Source of the DNA: Lederbergia galactosidilytica
Lineage (GTDB): Bacteria > Bacillota > Bacilli > Bacillales > Bacillaceae_C
Length of the DNA: 64,000 nt
Direction: 5' to 3'
Assembly: GCF_017873565.1 (NCBI RefSeq)
Contig: NZ_JAGGKH010000021.1
Span: forward strand, 1-64,000
The notes under the pieces were generated by a model. It did not search any database. It was not told the origin of the DNA and saw nothing but the letters and a program-made list of their open reading frames with translations. Positions 26,869 through 34,864 of the stretch are shown here, one piece after another. The translations under genes and the position numbers were made by a program. Position 1 is the first letter of the stretch, and the number at the start of each line of letters is the position of its first letter.

Positions 26869-27043
26869 GATTAAGGATCAAAAGCAAGGCTCTGGCATCT
26901 ATTCTAGTCTGCGTATGGGGTAAACAACCTTCTCATAATAAGGTTACAGAGCAAGCTTATGCGGCTTAAAATAAAGTTCGATAATTTATACAAAAGTTTG
27001 CTACCATTACATTGACAGAATGGATTGTTATAATGCAAATAGT

Positions 27044-27073
27044 TTGACTATTAAATATATAAGTTTATATAAT
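27044..27073 (+). promoter_or_regulatory. SigA-type promoter of the trpS leader
   Basis: TTGACT (27044-27049), 18-base spacer, TATAAT (27068-27073). It lies about 50 bases before the T-box stem I. The IS3 element now separates it from trpS. Confidence 0.7.
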
Positions 27074-27079
27074 AAATAC

Positions 27080-27260
27080 AATAAAATAATAGCTATGTCC
27101 TATGATGAGGAGAAGTAATTAAATTTAGCTACATTACAGAGAGTTAGGGTAGTTGAGAGCCTAGCAAGAAGGAGTTTAACGAATGGACCTCTAAGGAACA
27201 AGGTGAAATCTATAAAGAGAGTATCTTAGTGGTGGGCTGCACCTTACAGCAGACAGAGTA
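27080..27260 (+). promoter_or_regulatory. 5' half of the trpS T-box leader (stem I, Trp specifier)
   Basis: ACAGAGAGTTAGGG at 27135 and the following GAGAGCCTAGCAAGAAGG form the base of stem I; the loop GAATGGACCTCT has the tryptophan codon TGG at 27184-27186 as specifier. The leader runs to GTA at 27258-27260 and is then interrupted by the IS3 element. Its partner half resumes at 28685. Confidence 0.75.
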
Positions 27261-27338
27261 TGAATCGGTTACACTTAATTGGACAGATTCGTTAAGGTCA
27301 TATAGACTTGATTCAACAAAATTCGGAGGGAATCAATC

Positions 27339-27623
27339 ATGGCCAAAAGAGAAAGAAGAACTTTTACAAACGAATTTAAAGAACAAATTGTCCAGTTACA
27401 TGCCTCAGGTAAACCGCGGGCCGAGATAATCAAAGAATACGAGCTGACGCCTTCTGCCTTTGATAAATGGGTTCGCCAACATAAAACAAGTGGATCGTTT
27501 GAAGAAAAGGATAACCGAACTCCAGAACAAGAAGAACTAATTAAGCTACGCAAAGAAAATCAAAGGCTTGCGATGGAAAATGATATTTTAAAGCAAGCCG
27601 CGCTGATCATGGGACGAAAGTAG
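27339..27623 (+). CDS. IS3-family transposase OrfA
   Basis: 94 residues: helix-turn-helix (KEQIVQLHASGKPRAEIIKEY, DKWVRQHK) and a leucine-zipper tail (ELIKLRKENQRLAMENDILK). It binds the IS ends and dimerises with the OrfAB product. GGAGGGAA precedes ATG 27339. Near the end the heptamer TTTAAAG (27587-27593) is in the T-TTA-AAG register needed for a -1 slip; shifting there enters the orfB frame, which is open from that point, allowing the fused transposase. Confidence 0.9.
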   Translation: MAKRERRTFTNEFKEQIVQLHASGKPRAEIIKEYELTPSAFDKWVRQHKTSGSFEEKDNRTPEQEELIKLRKENQRLAMENDILKQAALIMGRK

Positions 27624-27625
27624 AT

Positions 27626-28471
27626 GTGATTCGGAATAACACTCACAAATACTCGGTATCAGCAATGTGTGACGTCCTACAAATTCCTAGAAGTACGTAT
27701 TATTATGAAGCAAAAATTATAGATGACCAGGAAGAAGAGAAACTGACGAAACTTATCAAAGACATATTCAAGTCCAGTAGAAATAACTACGGTCAAAGGA
27801 AAATAAAGATTGAGCTTCAAAAGATGGGTTGGCAGGTATCACGCCGCCGCATTGGGCGGATTATGAAAGAACAGGGACTTGTCTCCAAGTATACCGTGGC
27901 CCAGTTTAACCCCCGTAAAACTTCTGTTAATGAATCGGAGACCGGAAATGTCCTTAATCGGGAGTTTGATCAGAATCAGGAGTTGAAAGTCGTTGTCAGT
28001 GATCTGACTTACGTCCGCGTCGGACAGAAATGGCATTACATCTGTGTTTTGGTAGACTTATATAACCGTGAAATCATTGGCTACAGTGCCGGACCTGAGA
28101 AAACTGCAGCCTTAGTTCAGCGTGCCTTCGCATCGGTTTCCTACAATCTTAATCGCCTCGAATTATTCCATACGGATCGGGGCAGTGAGTTTAAAAACAA
28201 GCTTATCGATGAGGCTCTTAAAGTCTTTGGCATTGAGCGTTCCCTTAGCGAAAAAGGAACACCTTATGACAATGCCGTCGCAGAAGCTATGTTTAAGACT
28301 ATCAAAACAGAGTTCGTCAATGGCACCGTTTTTTCAAGCCAGCAAGAATTGGATCTAGCGCTATTTGATTATGTGAATTGGTTTAATCATATACGAATCC
28401 ATGGATCGCTTGACTATTTGACCCCCATCGAATATAAGCGCAAGCATCAGGATAGGATATGTGTTATTTAG
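27626..28471 (+). CDS. IS3-family transposase OrfB (DDE integrase domain)
   Basis: 281 residues. HTH_21-like N-terminus (YSVSAMCDVLQIPRSTYYYE), then rve integrase core with catalytic Asp in VVSDLTYVRV, Asp in LFHTDRGSEF and Glu in NAVAEAMFKTIK. YDNAVAE and HIRIHGSLDYLTPIEY are IS3 signatures. The listed GTG is formal; translation probably comes mainly from -1 frameshifting out of orfA, since the frame is open well upstream. All catalytic residues are present, so it is potentially active. Confidence 0.9.
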   Translation: MIRNNTHKYSVSAMCDVLQIPRSTYYYEAKIIDDQEEEKLTKLIKDIFKSSRNNYGQRKIKIELQKMGWQVSRRRIGRIMKEQGLVSKYTVAQFNPRKTSVNESETGNVLNREFDQNQELKVVVSDLTYVRVGQKWHYICVLVDLYNREIIGYSAGPEKTAALVQRAFASVSYNLNRLELFHTDRGSEFKNKLIDEALKVFGIERSLSEKGTPYDNAVAEAMFKTIKTEFVNGTVFSSQQELDLALFDYVNWFNHIRIHGSLDYLTPIEYKRKHQDRICVI

Positions 28472-28673
28472 CGGGAAAGCACATGCTTTACTTGGAGAGG
28501 CGGGCATGATAGCCTTGGCGACTGAGCCAGATCTTCTTTATAATCTGGCTTCTCGGCTCGTCATCTTGCCCGCAGAGGCTCCTAGTCAAGCGACGAACTG
28601 TACGCACTGCTTTTCGCTAAGGCATCTACCATAAACAAGTTTATGTTCCTTAAAATATTTGTTTAGTTTAGTG

Positions 28674-28704
28674 TTGACATTCCAGTATGTTAGTACTTGA
28701 TAAT
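28674..28704 (+). promoter_or_regulatory. Candidate hybrid promoter at the IS right end
   Basis: TTGACA (28674-28679) lies in the right terminal repeat of the IS; GATAAT (28699-28704) lies 19 bases on, in the host leader. The consensus -35 and a 5/6 -10 face trpS. The spacer is two bases over optimum. Junction promoters of this kind are known for several IS elements. Confidence 0.5.
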
Positions 28705-28798
28705 GAGTGGTGTGATGATATATCCATTAAATAATTACACAATTTAGGTGGCAACACGGAAATAATCTCCGTCCTATTAATTTAGGCGGAGTTTTTTT
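28685..28798 (+). promoter_or_regulatory. 3' half of the trpS T-box leader (T-box bulge and terminator)
   Basis: AGGTGGCAACACGG (28746-28759) contains TGGC, complementary to the GCCA end of tRNA-Trp. The terminator stem is CTCCG-CCTA (28767-28776) with TAGGCGGAG and seven T's (28792-28798). Separated from stem I by 1.4 kb, it can no longer form the normal two-point contact with tRNA-Trp. Confidence 0.8.
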
Positions 28799-28833
28799 AT
28801 TTTTAAAAATATAAATATATAAGGAGAGAGCTT

Positions 28834-29844
28834 ATGAGAAAGGAAAATTTATTAACGGGAGATCGACCTACAGGTAAACTTCATATTGGGCATTATATAG
28901 GTTCGTTGAAAAATCGAGTCCAATTACAAGACCAATATAACAATTTTATAATGATTGCAGATCAACAAGCATTAACAGATAATGCAAGAAACCCCGAGAA
29001 AATTAAAAAGAACCTTACTGAAGTAGCATTGGATTACCTATCAGTAGGAATAGATCCTTCTAAAGTAAATATCTTTGTTCAGTCTCAAATACCTGAACTT
29101 AATGAGTTAACAATGCATTATCTGAATATCGTTACGGTCTCCAGGCTTAAAAGGAATCCTACTGTTAAAAAAGAAATAAAGGAAAAGAATTTTAGTGAGA
29201 GCCTACCTACTGGATTTCTTATTTATCCAGTTAGCCAAGCAGCAGATATTACAGCTTTTAAGGCAACTGTGGTTCCAGTTGGAGAAGATCAAATCCCCAT
29301 GATTGAACAAACCAATGAAATTGTAAGAAGTTTTAATTCTATCTATAAAAGAGATGTACTAATAGAAACCAATGCATTACTACCTGAAAAGGGATTAGGG
29401 AGATTACCTGGGATCGATGGAAAGGCAAAAATGAGTAAATCGTTAAATAATGCCATTTACTTATCGGATTCTCCAGACACGATCCAAAGAAAAGTTATGT
29501 CAATGTATACAGATCCAAATCATATTAGGGTAGAGGATCCTGGAAATGTGGAAAACAATACTGTCTTCACATACTTAGAAGCCTTTTGTTTAGATAAAGT
29601 GAAATTAAAGGAAATGAAAGAGCATTATAGAAGAGGAGGCTTAGGAGACGTAAAAGTAAAAAAATATTTGAATGATGTACTTCAAGCAGAATTAGAACCA
29701 ATTAGAAATAAACGAAACTATTATGAGAAAAATCTAGACTATGTGTTTGAAGTATTGAAAAAAGGTAGTTTGAATGCACGTTCAGTAGCAACAGAAACAC
29801 TTTTTGGAGTAAGAGAAGCAATAGGAATAAATTATTTTAATTAA
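28834..29844 (+). CDS. trpS: Tryptophanyl-tRNA synthetase, streptococcal-type
   Basis: Class Ic synthetase of 336 residues. [15 protein letters not shown] holds the HIGH motif (17-20); GKAKMSKS holds KMSKS (199-203); [31 protein letters not shown] and [14 protein letters not shown] are family blocks. The wording is close to TrpRS of Streptococcus/Lactobacillales and unlike the usual Bacillus TrpRS (which opens FSGIQPSG). This suggests a second, horizontally acquired trpS. AGGAGAG precedes ATG 28834. Regulation by the T-box is probably broken by the IS insertion. Confidence 0.9.
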   Translation: MRKENLLTGDRPTGKLHIGHYIGSLKNRVQLQDQYNNFIMIADQQALTDNARNPEKIKKNLTEVALDYLSVGIDPSKVNIFVQSQIPELNELTMHYLNIVTVSRLKRNPTVKKEIKEKNFSESLPTGFLIYPVSQAADITAFKATVVPVGEDQIPMIEQTNEIVRSFNSIYKRDVLIETNALLPEKGLGRLPGIDGKAKMSKSLNNAIYLSDSPDTIQRKVMSMYTDPNHIRVEDPGNVENNTVFTYLEAFCLDKVKLKEMKEHYRRGGLGDVKVKKYLNDVLQAELEPIRNKRNYYEKNLDYVFEVLKKGSLNARSVATETLFGVREAIGINYFN

Positions 29845-30125
29845 TGGATAGATGGACAGAAGATGAATTCCCGTAATGATTAGGATGATTTTTATACACA
29901 AAATCCACTAGGTATGTGAGACGAACACTAAAACAATCGGGAGTGTTTTTGGGTAGAACATAGTTAGAAAATGATCAATCTTTTTTGAAAAATTGCATAG
30001 TGTTTCACAAAAGAATTAACCCGCTTTGATCTACTTTCAAACTGGGTTAATTTTATTTAACGTAAACTATCGGTTTGTGAGGTATCTTTAATTTTCCAAA
30101 GCAATACCTCACTCCTCTGAACTCC

Positions 30126-30437
30126 TTTTCAGTGAATGGAAAGGATAAAGTGTACATAGAGATCGGCTAACCACACCTTTTCGGCGAATGGATGGAATTT
30201 CATGTACATAGAGTTTGGCTATGCACATCTTTTCAGCGAAAGGAGCGTATTTCGTGTATATAGAGATCGGCTAAGCACACCATTTCAGTGAAAGGATGGT
30301 ATTTCGTGTCCATAGGGCATAGCTAAGCACACCATTTCAGCGACTGGATAGGCTTTCGTGTCCATAGAGCATAGCTATGCACACCTTTTCAATGACTGGA
30401 CTAGATTTCGCGTAAATTGAGCTTTCAGTGAGGCAAG
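30126..30437. repeat. Tandem array of six ~52-bp repeats, each with a hairpin
   Basis: Units start at 30126, 30178, 30230, 30282, 30334 and 30386 with TTTTCAG or ATTTCAG and run through GTGTxCATAG, seven bases, CTAxGCACAC. The last unit is decayed and a related half-unit follows near 30447. The first-to-last pairing GTGT/ACAC is kept, and unit 2 has ATGT with ACAT, a compensating change. No ORF crosses the array. The rest of 29845-30555 shows no gene. Confidence 0.85.
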
Positions 30438-30555
30438 AGTGACATTCAAATCCATAGCTCATTCCTATGCGCTCTTTTTTCGAGATGAGATTTGGATTTC
30501 AAAATATCTACATGGCCTCCATCTTGTAGAGAAACGACAGGTAGGTTCTCGCGGG

Positions 30556-31191
30556 TTACTTTTTGATGACTCCATTTTTAAAAGCATAAATGACAGCCTG
30601 TGTGCGATCTTGAACCTCCAGCTTGCTTAGAATATTGCTGACATGGGTTTTAACTGTTTTTAAGGCAATGAAAAGTTCATCCGCCATTTCTTTGTTTGTT
30701 TTACCCTGGGTCATAAGTGTGAGAATTTCTAATTCGCGACTTGTTAAATCTTCATGAAGTGAACGCTGCCCTTGATGTTGTAACTTTTTCATCATTTTAT
30801 CCGTCACTTCTGGTTCAAGCACTTTTTGTCCTTCATAGGCAGACCGAACAGCATCCGCTATATCACTTGCTTTCGAGGTTTTAAGCATATAGCCGGTTGC
30901 GCCTGCTTCGAGGGCAGGATATACTTTTTCATCATCCAAAAAGCTTGTAACGACCAAGATTTTTGCTTCCGGCCATTGAGAAATGATTGCAGATGTCGCC
31001 TCAATCCCATTCATCTGTTCCATGACTAAATCCATTAAAATAATATCGGGACGAAGGGATAAGGCAAGTTCCACCCCTTGCTCACCATTCTCCGCTTCAC
31101 CAATTACTTCAATATCAGGTTGGATGGATAAATAAGCTGATACGCCAATTCGGACCATTTCGTGATCATCTACTAATAAAACTTTAATCAT
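30556..31191 (-). CDS. liaR: LiaR/VraR-type response regulator
   Basis: 211 residues, NarL/FixJ family. Receiver domain with phospho-Asp in IILMDLVMEQ (~Asp54), Lys in LKTS (~104); LuxR-type HTH LTSRELEILTLMTQGKTNKEMADELFIALKTVKTHVSNIL. With LiaS and the inhibitor LiaF it controls the cell-envelope stress response to lipid II-binding antibiotics. AGGAGGAG is 7 bases before the ATG. It lies last in the lia gene order but is separated from liaS by a 250-base inverted-repeat element, so co-transcription may be weakened. Confidence 0.9.
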   Translation of the reverse strand: MIKVLLVDDHEMVRIGVSAYLSIQPDIEVIGEAENGEQGVELALSLRPDIILMDLVMEQMNGIEATSAIISQWPEAKILVVTSFLDDEKVYPALEAGATGYMLKTSKASDIADAVRSAYEGQKVLEPEVTDKMMKKLQHQGQRSLHEDLTSRELEILTLMTQGKTNKEMADELFIALKTVKTHVSNILSKLEVQDRTQAVIYAFKNGVIKK

Positions 31192-31219
31192 CTAACTTCT
31201 CCTCCTGATAGATAATGCG

Positions 31220-31459
31220 TGTTCAAAAAGGAGGATAAAAAGGACCCGTCGGCTAAAAGCGCTGACGTCCTGTCAGCAACGCCGACACTAGCACATCCTG
31301 TGCGTCAAAAGTTCGAGGCGGCGTAGTTTCGAGCAGCGCAGAAACAAGCCAACGAACTTCCACAGGATGTGGTGACTTCGATGTTCGACACAGAACGTGT
31401 CGGCATTTAGTCGAAGATCTTCAATCTCGAAGTGTCATTTTTACCGGACTTTTTGAACA
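31220..31459. repeat. MITE-like inverted-repeat element between liaS and liaR
   Basis: TGTTCAAAAAG (31220-31230) and CTTTTTGAACA (31449-31459) are exact complements, with a further partial match (GGATAAAAA / TTTTTACCGG). The 240-bp interior is a series of small hairpins: GCTGAC/GTCAGC, GCACA/TGTGC, CCACA/TGTGG, GACAC/GTGTC. There is no ORF. The right arm supplies the last codons and stop of liaS. A related block (AACGCCGACACTAG) recurs at 43248. Confidence 0.7.
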
Positions 31460-32487
31460 TCCTCTAGTAGAGGAATTTTCACTTCAATGCTTGTTCCTCT
31501 TCCTGGAAGACTGACCAACTTAATATTTCCGCCAATTTCAGCTGCTCTTTCCTTCATATTCGTCAATCCATATGAACCAGCTTTCGGATCATCGACATTG
31601 AAGCCTTTTCCATCATCCATTACTTTTAAAAATAAATATTGATCTACTTCCATCATATTCACTTCTAATGTACTTGCTTTTGCATGTCTTAATGTGTTGG
31701 AGACAGCTTCTTGCATAATTCGGAATATATGATCTTCCACACCTTTTTGTAAGTGAACATCCTGAAGATTCCATGATACGTTCATCGGCAGTTTTGCTGT
31801 TAATTCAGATAAAACTTCCTGCATTCCGATTTTTAGGCTTTTGCCTTCCAATTGAATGGGCCGTAGATGGAGAAGCAAAGCTCTCATTTCTGATTGTGCC
31901 TCATTGATAATTTCTTCGACCATTAATCGTTGTTTTGCGGTCGTTTCACTCGCTGGATCTGGGCTTTGATTTATGGCAGATAATAGCATCGTCGCAGCGA
32001 AAAGCTGCTGACTAACGGAATCATGAAGTTCTCTTGCAAGTCGATTTCTCTCTTGTGTTAGAACTTCTTCCTTCATTTGATTATTCCACTTCATTCGTTC
32101 GTTGGAAAATTTCTGATATAATATTGCTTGCTCCTTAAGACGAACACGCATGCTTTCGATTCCTTGCCAAATAGCGGGGAAATCGCCTTTTTCTAGCAAT
32201 GGGCCATAATCATCTTCATAGTTCCCTCTTTGTAATTCCAAAAGACTTAACTCGATCTTTTCAGCTTTTTTGTCAAGTGAAATACCAAACATATAACCAG
32301 TAATAAAACCGATCAATGGGAAAACGACTAAGATGAACAGTAAATTGGAGATTAAAAAAGTCTTTTTGCGTATAAGTAGCTCATCCCAGTTTATATCAAC
32401 TGTTAGTAATAACATCAATAGAACTAAAAGAAAAATGCAGAGGGCTAGTAACGCAAAGTAAATAGAAAATGTTCTGGCCATTCTCAT
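31441..32487 (-). CDS. liaS: LiaS-type sensor histidine kinase
   Basis: 348 residues. Two membrane helices (~8-28 and ~45-70) with a very short external loop, as in intramembrane-sensing kinases; a HAMP-like linker; HisKA_3 with phospho-His in RELHDSVSQQLF (His ~155); HATPase with MQEAVSNTLRHAKA, DDGKGF and GYGLTNM-like SYGLTNMKERA. The start ATG overlaps the liaF stop (ATGA) after GAGGTGAGACGC. The final residues (VQKVR) fall in the arm of the 31220-31459 element. Confidence 0.9.
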   Translation of the reverse strand: MRMARTFSIYFALLALCIFLLVLLMLLLTVDINWDELLIRKKTFLISNLLFILVVFPLIGFITGYMFGISLDKKAEKIELSLLELQRGNYEDDYGPLLEKGDFPAIWQGIESMRVRLKEQAILYQKFSNERMKWNNQMKEEVLTQERNRLARELHDSVSQQLFAATMLLSAINQSPDPASETTAKQRLMVEEIINEAQSEMRALLLHLRPIQLEGKSLKIGMQEVLSELTAKLPMNVSWNLQDVHLQKGVEDHIFRIMQEAVSNTLRHAKASTLEVNMMEVDQYLFLKVMDDGKGFNVDDPKAGSYGLTNMKERAAEIGGNIKLVSLPGRGTSIEVKIPLLEDVQKVR

Positions 32488-33206
32488 ATGCGTCTCACCT
32501 CTAAATCGCCAAAAGCAATATTCGTGATGATTTTTATTCTTCTCGTTGAGCCTTCATTATTCTCATCTGTATAATATATAACATTGGAATTCAAAAGATC
32601 TTCTTCATGGTTGAATACTTTTAGCTTTCCACTAAGCGCAGAATGATTCACCGTAATGGCGGCATCAAAAGGAACATTAAGGCGGATATTTCCAATAAAG
32701 CCACGTATTACAACGACACTGTCTCCAGGAGGCAACATTGTCATCCCTAAATCAATAATCGTATTTCCGAACCCACATTGTATATTAATATCATCCCATT
32801 CAAAAATTTGATTGACGACTTTATAGTTTCCAGTGAGTCTATTTTTAATATACGGTATCTTCCTATTCACTTTTGCCTTTGTACCAGGTGGGACTGTCTC
32901 GATGACCAGTTTTTGCTCCTGTTTTTTTACTTTGGAATATAGGATAAGGCCGTAAATCACCGCAGCGATAATAAGTAATTTAAAAAAGCCTGTAGACATG
33001 ATAGGGATGATAGTGAGTAAGGCTCCAATAATAAAATAAACCTTACCTGATTCACGACGTGCTTTCGTTAGGCCATAATAAATAAGAAAACAACCAATAA
33101 GAAGAGGGACGAATAGCCTCCAATTTAGGAAAAGCTCTAAAGCAATTCCGGTTGCGGCAATGAGCATGAACCAGCCTATTTGGCTTTTTTGGCTAAATTT
33201 TTTCAA
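32484..33206 (-). CDS. liaF: LiaF-type inhibitor of LiaRS signalling
   Basis: 240 residues. Four or so hydrophobic segments in the first ~100 residues and a C-terminal beta-rich domain (GFGNTIIDLGMTMLPPGDSVVVIRG, GNIRLNVPFD) belonging to the LiaF C-terminal family. In B. subtilis LiaF keeps the LiaS kinase off without stress. It begins with TTG 33206, six bases after TTGGAGGG, and overlaps liaS by four bases. Confidence 0.9.
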   Translation of the reverse strand: MKKFSQKSQIGWFMLIAATGIALELFLNWRLFVPLLIGCFLIYYGLTKARRESGKVYFIIGALLTIIPIMSTGFFKLLIIAAVIYGLILYSKVKKQEQKLVIETVPPGTKAKVNRKIPYIKNRLTGNYKVVNQIFEWDDINIQCGFGNTIIDLGMTMLPPGDSVVVIRGFIGNIRLNVPFDAAITVNHSALSGKLKVFNHEEDLLNSNVIYYTDENNEGSTRRIKIITNIAFGDLEVRRI

Positions 33207-33500
33207 GAATGTCCCTCCAATCGGTTGTTGTTTAGTTTACACGGGTTACCAGTTCAAGGATTCCAGGGGAGCCCCCAATTTGTTTATTCTGCAGAAAGTA
33301 GGTCACAAAGATGAACCGCAAGGAAGCGTCAGGACATTCATATCTGAGTTACCAAGAGGATGTCGCAAGCTTATGGGTGTTCAATCTTCAATAGAGAAAT
33401 AGAGGCACGCAGACTAGATCGTTATGTCCGTATATCTTCGTCTGCATTCCTGCATTCAGCAGGATTAACCTCCACTGCTTTATTTTATCATAAGAACGCT
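33207..33500 (-). other. Gene-free gap between liaH and liaF
   Basis: 294 bases where B. subtilis has liaG. No ORF with a ribosome site was found. A short CCTGCATTCAGCAGG-type hairpin is at 33452-33466. It might carry the constitutive promoter of liaFSR, but I cannot identify one. Confidence 0.4.
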
Positions 33501-34139
33501 TTATTTCGCTAAATCTTCTTTGTTCATATCTTTTGCAAGCTGTTGGATGCGGGCATCGAATATACTTATTTGATATTCATCATTTGCATTCTTTTCCTCC
33601 CGTTCAAATGACATTCCGATCGTTTCGATATTTTCAGCAGCAGCTCCAAATTCCGCTTCTTTAAGTACTTTGTTCATTTTGTTTTTCATCATGACCATAT
33701 TTTCCTGCCCCATCAGTTCCAGTCTTTTCACATGCATGTCTTTCAGTTTTAACTGCATCTCCTCATATTTATGCTCAAGTTCTGCCAATTGGTCGACAGA
33801 ATGTTCATAAGACTGTTTCAAACGCTCTGCTCTTTCCTCGTATTGCGCCTGTTCGCGTAAAGCAATTTCGGCCAAATCCTCAGCCCCTGCTTCAAGGGCT
33901 ATTGCACCTTGTTGTTTACGTTTCTCAGCCATTTCTTCGCTCTGTTTCCACTCTTTGTGAAATTCAACCTTTAATAGCTTTTGTCGTTCAATCAGTTTTG
34001 CAGCTTTTTTTACTTCACCCTCACATTCACGTAAATATTTATTAAGCAGAGAGACCGGACTTGATTGTTTCTCTTTGTCAGTCATTTCCTGCAAATCATC
34101 AGTGATCGCCTGTTTAATTCGTGTAAATAAATCATGCAT
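33501..34139 (-). CDS. liaH: PspA/IM30-family protein LiaH
   Basis: 212 residues, almost entirely charged coiled-coil helices (LNKYLRECEGEVKKAAKLIERQK, ALREQAQYEERAERLKQSYEH), as in PspA/LiaH, which assemble into large membrane-protecting rings or rods. It lies 4 bases downstream of liaI, giving the liaIH unit that is the main LiaR target. Confidence 0.85.
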   Translation of the reverse strand: MHDLFTRIKQAITDDLQEMTDKEKQSSPVSLLNKYLRECEGEVKKAAKLIERQKLLKVEFHKEWKQSEEMAEKRKQQGAIALEAGAEDLAEIALREQAQYEERAERLKQSYEHSVDQLAELEHKYEEMQLKLKDMHVKRLELMGQENMVMMKNKMNKVLKEAEFGAAAENIETIGMSFEREEKNANDEYQISIFDARIQQLAKDMNKEDLAK

Positions 34140-34143
34140 TTTT

Positions 34144-34512
34144 TTAAACTCCTTTATTCTTTAGATTTTTTTCAAGCTCATTCCATTGCTTTTCAAAGTT
34201 TGTAAATGGATCGTCGTCTTTCTGATTTATGTCTTCGGTCTTTTCCTTTTTCCATTGTTTATATCCCACATAAAGAATGCAGACGGCCGCTATTCCTACT
34301 AGGGCTGGTAAATTCCCAACTAAGCCTGACAGACCAATTAGACCAATGATCCCCCACAGTATTTTGTATCCGGTTGACTCCGTTTTTAAAAATTGTTTGA
34401 CTGAGTAATAAACAATCAGCAAGCAAATGGCAAAACCAATCATACTCCCTATATTGGCTACGGCAATGCAGGCTAAAATAATCGCCAATATGATCAGGCA
34501 AAACTTTTTCAT
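34144..34512 (-). CDS. liaI: LiaI-like membrane anchor
   Basis: 122 residues: four hydrophobic segments in the first ~85 residues and a polar tail ending NELEKNLKNKGV. LiaI recruits LiaH to the membrane. The frame is open upstream, but GGAGGAAATGCA directly precedes the ATG at 34512, which gives MKKFCLIIL. It is longer than some LiaI relatives by its C-terminal tail. Confidence 0.75.
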   Translation of the reverse strand: MKKFCLIILAIILACIAVANIGSMIGFAICLLIVYYSVKQFLKTESTGYKILWGIIGLIGLSGLVGNLPALVGIAAVCILYVGYKQWKKEKTEDINQKDDDPFTNFEKQWNELEKNLKNKGV

Positions 34513-34598
34513 TGCATTTCCTCCTTTCAATTGAACTATCTTAATCATAAAGAATTCTTTTTCATCCTTTAACGATCTACAGCCTTGTTTTTATCTAA

Positions 34599-34608
34599 GT
34601 CTAGAGAC
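34599..34608 (-). promoter_or_regulatory. Candidate LiaR-type dyad upstream of liaI
   Basis: GTCT-AG-AGAC is a short dyad 87 bases before the liaI start, in the region where a LiaR-dependent promoter is expected. Not a full match to a known box. The remainder of 34513-34828 shows no gene. Confidence 0.3.
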
Positions 34609-34828
34609 CGATATTGCCGTTCATGAAATTTTAATATTTAAAAGTATAGTGAACCGTTGGAACACATGCATAGGAATAGCCTACATATAGCTTCTAAATC
34701 AAAAAATGAAATAGAGCATTGATTAATAATGAAGGAATGGAAAGATTTGTTTGGATAGAGGACCCGATAGGAAATAGGGAGGATAAAATATAAAGTATGG
34801 ATAAGCCTAGAAATTCTATTAGATGAGC

Positions 34829-34864
34829 TAGGAGAAGAAATGGAGAGTACAATCTCTTCTCCTA
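34829..34864. repeat. Inverted repeat overlapping the response-regulator stop codon
   Basis: TAGGAGAAGA (34829-34838) pairs with TCTTCTCCTA (34855-34864). The right arm covers the stop codon of the minus-strand gene at 34862. It lacks a T-run. Confidence 0.6.

Larger units (their letters stand above)
27261..28684 (+). mobile_element. IS3-family insertion sequence (IS150-like), 1424 bp
   Basis: It begins TGAATCGGTTACAC and ends GTGTTGACATTCCA, the TG...CA boundary typical of IS3 elements. The first ~38 bases and the reverse complement of the last ~38 share an imperfect inverted repeat (common elements ACACT-AA, ACA-AT, TTAAGG). A 3-bp direct repeat GTA flanks it (27258-27260 and 28685-28687). 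Inside are orfA and orfB. A large stem (GCGGGCA 28500-28506 with TGCCCGC 28567-28573) lies after orfB. The element sits inside the trpS T-box leader in the same orientation as trpS. It looks intact. Confidence 0.85.

Noticed and set aside
27012-27034. TTGACA followed by TATAAT as trpS promoter
   Set aside because: The spacer is only 11 bases; the TTGACT/TATAAT pair at 27044-27073 with 18 bases is far better.
27229-27429. 66-codon ORF across the IS left boundary
   Set aside because: It spans the leader-IS junction and overlaps orfA in another frame; no ribosome site.
30126-30437. Repeat array considered as CRISPR
   Set aside because: Units are contiguous 52-bp repeats without unique spacers, and there are no cas genes.
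33160-33402. 80-codon plus-strand ORF in the liaH-liaF gap
   Set aside because: Starts inside liaF antisense, lacks a ribosome site and resembles nothing known.
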